The notes under the pieces: model-generated
Seen by the model: only the letters and a program-made list of their open reading frames with translations
Database searches by the model: none
What the model was told of the DNA's origin: nothing
In this document: positions 61,284-64,000 of the stretch, in pieces
How the letters are laid out: every line of letters begins with the position of its first letter
Numbering within the stretch: the first letter of the stretch is position 1
DNA from: Paraburkholderia sp. BL21I4N1
GTDB lineage: Bacteria > Pseudomonadota > Gammaproteobacteria > Burkholderiales > Burkholderiaceae
NCBI RefSeq assembly: GCF_002973525.1
Contig: NZ_PVEN01000014.1
Span: 1 to 64,000 of the forward strand
Direction: 5' to 3'
Length of the DNA: 64,000 bases
Translations under genes and position numbers: made by a program

Positions 61284-62768
61284 ATGGGACTTGCGGTGAA
61301 GGTGGCGAAGGCGGTGATAGCGCGTGGCAGGGGCGTGCGCACGGGCATGGCGGTGTCGATGCTAATGTGCGCCGGCCCCGCGCTCTGGGCGGCCAACCCG
61401 GGCGCGGCGGATAACGGTGTATCAAACGGCGTATCAAACGGCCCATCAAACGGCCCATCAAACGGCCCATCAAACAGCACCTCGCTGAGCGTTCCAAATT
61501 TCGCTGCGCTCGTCAAACGCTACGGCCAGGCCGTGGTCAACATCAGCGTCACGCGCGAAGTCACGCAGATGGGCATCCAGTTGCCGCCCGGCATCGCACC
61601 GGGCAATCCGCTTGCGCCGTTTCTCGCGCGCCGCGTGATCGGCAATCGCGAGGAAGTCAGTCTCGGCTCGGGATTTATCGTGAGTCCGGACGGCGTGATT
61701 CTGACCAACCGGCACGTGGTCGGCGACGCCGCGACCGTCGACGTGAAGCTGACCGACAAGCGCCAGTTCAAGGGCACGGTGATCGGCGGCGACGCGCTGT
61801 CGGACGTCGCGGTGATCCGCATCGACGCCCGCAATCTGCCGGCCGTCGTCACCGGTAATCCGGCCCGCACGGAGGTCGGCGACTGGGTGATGGCGATCGG
61901 TTCGCCGTACGGATTCGCGAATACGGTGACGCAAGGTATCGTCAGCGCGAAGTCGCGCTCGCTGCCGGGCGAGAGCTATATCCCGTTCATTCAGACCGAT
62001 GTGCCGATCAATCCGGGCAATTCGGGCGGCCCGCTGTTCGACCTGAACGGCCGCGTGATCGCGATCAATTCGATGATCTATTCGAAGACGGGCGGTTATC
62101 AGGGACTGTCGTTCGCGATTCCGATCGACGTGGCGCTCGACGTGAAGGATCAACTGCTCAAGACCGGCAAAGTCACGCGCGGACGGCTCGGGGTTGCGTT
62201 GCAGGAAGTCAGCCAGGCGCTCGCGCGTTCGTTCGGACTGGCGCAACCGGATGGCGCGCTGATCAGCATGGTCGAGCCCGGCGGCCCCGGCGCGCAGGCG
62301 GGACTGCTCGCCGGCGATGTCGTGCTCGGCGTGAATGGCGACGTGGTGGCGGATCCCGTCGATCTGCTCGACACCATCGCCAGGATGAAGCCGGGGCAGA
62401 AGGCCGATCTTCTCGTCTGGCGCGCGGGCGCCCGGACGCGTGTTGAGGTTGCGGTGGGCGCGCTCGACAGCGGTGTTGCATCGAGCGGAAACCCGAAAGG
62501 GCCGGCGCGCATCGGCTTGAGCTTGCGGCCGTTGAATGGACAGGAACAGCAGCAGTTCGGCGTCGACCGAGGCTTGCTGGTCGAACAGGCGAGCGGTCAG
62601 GCGGCGCGCATCGGGTTGAAGCCGGGCGATATCGTGCTGTCGGTCAATGGCAAGCCCGTCGCGACCATCGACGCGTTGATCGCCGAAATCGGCGCGGCGC
62701 ATGGCACGGTCGCGCTGCTCGTGCAGCGCGGCGGTTCGAGACTGTACCTTCCCATGGATCCGGATTAA
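61284..62768 (+). CDS. DegP/HtrA-type periplasmic serine protease
   Basis: A 494-residue protein with an N-terminal signal region (VSMLMCAGPALWAAN), a low-complexity linker of NG(V/P)S repeats (about residues 44-64), then a trypsin-like domain with the full triad: His144 in LTNRHVV, Asp174 in LSDVAVIRID and Ser247 in NPGNSGGPLFD. Two PDZ domains follow (about 295-385 and 405-490; PGGPGAQAGLLAGDVVLGVN and RIGLKPGDIVLSVNGKPV). It would degrade or refold misfolded envelope proteins; here it may serve exoprotein quality control or the proteolytic step of the FecR-type signal. The start at 61284 lies 3 bp after the small upstream gene. Confidence 0.9.
   Translation: MGLAVKVAKAVIARGRGVRTGMAVSMLMCAGPALWAANPGAADNGVSNGVSNGPSNGPSNGPSNSTSLSVPNFAALVKRYGQAVVNISVTREVTQMGIQLPPGIAPGNPLAPFLARRVIGNREEVSLGSGFIVSPDGVILTNRHVVGDAATVDVKLTDKRQFKGTVIGGDALSDVAVIRIDARNLPAVVTGNPARTEVGDWVMAIGSPYGFANTVTQGIVSAKSRSLPGESYIPFIQTDVPINPGNSGGPLFDLNGRVIAINSMIYSKTGGYQGLSFAIPIDVALDVKDQLLKTGKVTRGRLGVALQEVSQALARSFGLAQPDGALISMVEPGGPGAQAGLLAGDVVLGVNGDVVADPVDLLDTIARMKPGQKADLLVWRAGARTRVEVAVGALDSGVASSGNPKGPARIGLSLRPLNGQEQQQFGVDRGLLVEQASGQAARIGLKPGDIVLSVNGKPVATIDALIAEIGAAHGTVALLVQRGGSRLYLPMDPD
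61413..61472 (+). repeat. 12-bp tandem repeat, five copies, inside the protease gene
   Basis: Five in-frame copies of AACGGYSYATCA (two GTATCA-type, three CCATCA-type) encode NGVS, NGVS, NGPS, NGPS, NGPS, with a partial sixth unit. They form the linker between signal peptide and protease domain. Copy number could vary by slippage without breaking the frame. Confidence 0.9.
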
Positions 62769-62780
62769 CCGGGAATCGTC

Positions 62781-63248
62781 ATGAAGCCTAATACCGGCGG
62801 CAAGCTGTTTCGATGGACGGGCGCGATCGCTCTCGGATGCACGCTATTCTGGAGCACGCTGGCTGTGGCGCAGTCGCTCGACGTGCCGCAACCGTGGATC
62901 GATTACGCGCAGCGCGTTGGCCGGCAGTTTCAGACATCGCTCGAAGCGAACGACGACGCGGCCAACCAGTTCCATCAGTTCCTCGAAGACCGCGTGCTGA
63001 ACGCGAAAGCCGATGCGCCACCACCCGCACTCGTGGTCCGCGCGTGGATCGGCGCGGATGGGGCGGTCACGAAGGTGCAGTTCGATTCGCTCGGCGATCC
63101 GCAGGCCGATGCGACCTTGCAGCAACTGTTGACCGTGCATCCGATTTCGGGGGCGCCGCCGGTGGACATGCGTCAACCGTTGAGAGTGCGCCTGCGGCTG
63201 ACGGCGAATCCCGACGCGGGGCAAGGGGCGCAAGGTGCCGGACGTTAG
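62781..63248 (+). CDS. Exported TonB C-terminal-like protein (paralogue B)
   Basis: A 155-residue protein with a signal peptide ending STLAVAQS. The mature part (WIDYAQRVGRQFQTSLEAND, VVRAWIGADGAVTKVQFDSL and RVRLRLTANPDA) is a stand-alone TonB C-terminal-like domain, related to the protein at 58942 and to the end of the STN-TonB protein. It lacks a membrane anchor and a proline spacer, so it cannot transmit force itself; a periplasmic adaptor role is possible. It starts 12 bp after the protease gene and is the last gene of the locus, convergent with the UdgX gene. Confidence 0.7.
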   Translation: MKPNTGGKLFRWTGAIALGCTLFWSTLAVAQSLDVPQPWIDYAQRVGRQFQTSLEANDDAANQFHQFLEDRVLNAKADAPPPALVVRAWIGADGAVTKVQFDSLGDPQADATLQQLLTVHPISGAPPVDMRQPLRVRLRLTANPDAGQGAQGAGR

Positions 63249-63261
63249 GGCTTGTTACGTG

Positions 63262-63990
63262 TCAACTTTCCGGCGATTCGCGTCGCGGTTGCGTGACGGG
63301 CGCAACCGATTCTTCCGCTAGCCGACGCGCGTCCCTGAGCGCGTTGCTGATCTCGTCCAGCAGCTTGTCGCGGCTCGCGTCGCTCTGCTGCCTCAGCGCG
63401 AACGACGGATGCCACGTCGCAATGGCCCAGGCGCCCGCCGCTTCAAACGGTGCGCCGGTGTAGTCCTTCAAGCTGACTTTTCGTTGCAGCAACGCGTTGA
63501 GCGCGGTGGCGCCGAGCGCGACGATCACGACCGGGCGCACCGTCCGCAATTCCCGCTCGAGCCAATACGCACAGGCTGCGATTTCCTGCTGCCCGGGTGT
63601 TTTGTGCAATCTGCGTTTGCCGCGTGGTTCCCACTTGAAATGTTTGACCGCGTTGGTCAGATAAAGCTGCGCGCGCAACAAACCCGCACGCGCGATCGCA
63701 ATGTCGAGTAGCTGCCCCGCCGGTCCGACGAACGGCTGTCCGGCCAGATCTTCCTGATCGCCGGGCTGCTCGCCGATCAGCATGATTCGTGCGTCGCCCG
63801 GCCCTGAACCGCCGACCGCCTGCGTTGCGTGGCGCCATAGTTCGCAACGCCGGCAACCATCGAGCGATGACGGTGGAACCCGAACCGGTTGCGCGAACTC
63901 CGCTTCAACCGGAATCGATTTGCCGCCGAGCGCGCCGACGCCACCGGCTTGCGCCACGCGCTGTGCGCCACTTTTCGCTTCGCTGATCAT
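63262..63990 (-). CDS. UdgX-type uracil-DNA glycosylase, possibly cut by the window edge
   Basis: A 242-residue protein of the UDG superfamily with UdgX features: CRRC iron-sulfur cysteines (46 and 49), LIGEQPGDQEDLAGQPFVGP, TNAVKHFKWEPRGKRRLHKT with the His (129) that in UdgX forms a covalent bond to uracil DNA, a third Cys (AACAYW) and TWHPS. It repairs uracil in DNA. The ATG at 63988-63990 gives a usual single-domain length, but the frame may continue past the edge, since some relatives carry an extra N-terminal DUF4130 domain. It is unrelated to the secretion locus. Confidence 0.87.
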   Translation of the reverse strand: MISEAKSGAQRVAQAGGVGALGGKSIPVEAEFAQPVRVPPSSLDGCRRCELWRHATQAVGGSGPGDARIMLIGEQPGDQEDLAGQPFVGPAGQLLDIAIARAGLLRAQLYLTNAVKHFKWEPRGKRRLHKTPGQQEIAACAYWLERELRTVRPVVIVALGATALNALLQRKVSLKDYTGAPFEAAGAWAIATWHPSFALRQQSDASRDKLLDEISNALRDARRLAEESVAPVTQPRRESPES

Positions 63991-64000
63991 GGCGGGTATC

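Overview
The window is GC-rich, densely coded DNA from a Burkholderiales-type betaproteobacterium, most like Paraburkholderia or Burkholderia. This is inferred from codon use and gene families (LysR/oxidoreductase pairs, a MocR regulator, the porin and adhesin types). No rRNA, tRNA or CRISPR array was seen. The left 15.6 kb is ordinary accessory metabolism: two lipoproteins, LysR plus quinone oxidoreductase, an AI-2E-type membrane protein, an exported epoxide hydrolase, a second LysR, a TauE/SafE exporter divergent from a MocR regulator, and a sugar ABC transporter operon ending in L-fuconate dehydratase, which points to L-fucose or a related 6-deoxy sugar.

From about 15.9 to 63.25 kb lies one large surface and secretion locus. 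Its parts are: (i) type II secretion-like genes scattered over both strands (gspI and gspJ at 15.9-17.0 kb, gspF and gspH at 40.2-42.0 kb, gspK at 47.4-48.4 kb), with no secretin, ATPase, major pseudopilin or GspC/L/M in the window; (ii) three tandem TPR-glycosyltransferases leading into a 4225-residue TpsA (filamentous haemagglutinin) exoprotein; (iii) two PstS/DING-like phosphate-binding proteins; (iv) a cell-surface signalling operon made of a soluble STN-TonB protein, an ECF sigma factor and a FecR anti-sigma factor; (v) an inactive-looking IS4-type transposase with a C-terminal Phd-like domain; (vi) a TpsB pore followed by an ExbB (DUF2341-fused), ExbD and TonB motor, a porin, a YbjN protein, a PpiC chaperone, a DegP-like protease, two extra TonB-like proteins and several small proteins. 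A UdgX-type uracil-DNA glycosylase at the right edge belongs to a different context.

The content closely parallels the Pseudomonas aeruginosa PUMA3 (VreA-VreI-VreR) / Hxc / LapA-LapB / PdtA-PdtB / ExbB2-ExbD2 region, which responds to phosphate starvation. The parallel is from memory, not from a search. Here the locus is rearranged and gains the three glycosyltransferases, the transposase-derived gene and repeated TonB-like domains. Candidate control elements fit a two-layer scheme. Pho-box-like repeats sit before the signalling operon, the glycosyltransferase operon and gspF. A shared 29-bp motif that looks like an ECF promoter (TGCGGG, about 16 bp, CGTCT) sits before the TpsB-motor operon, before the DUF4915 gene and after fecR. 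The working model is that low phosphate switches on the signalling operon, whose sigma factor switches on a glycosylated, pore-anchored giant adhesin and its PMF-powered envelope module.
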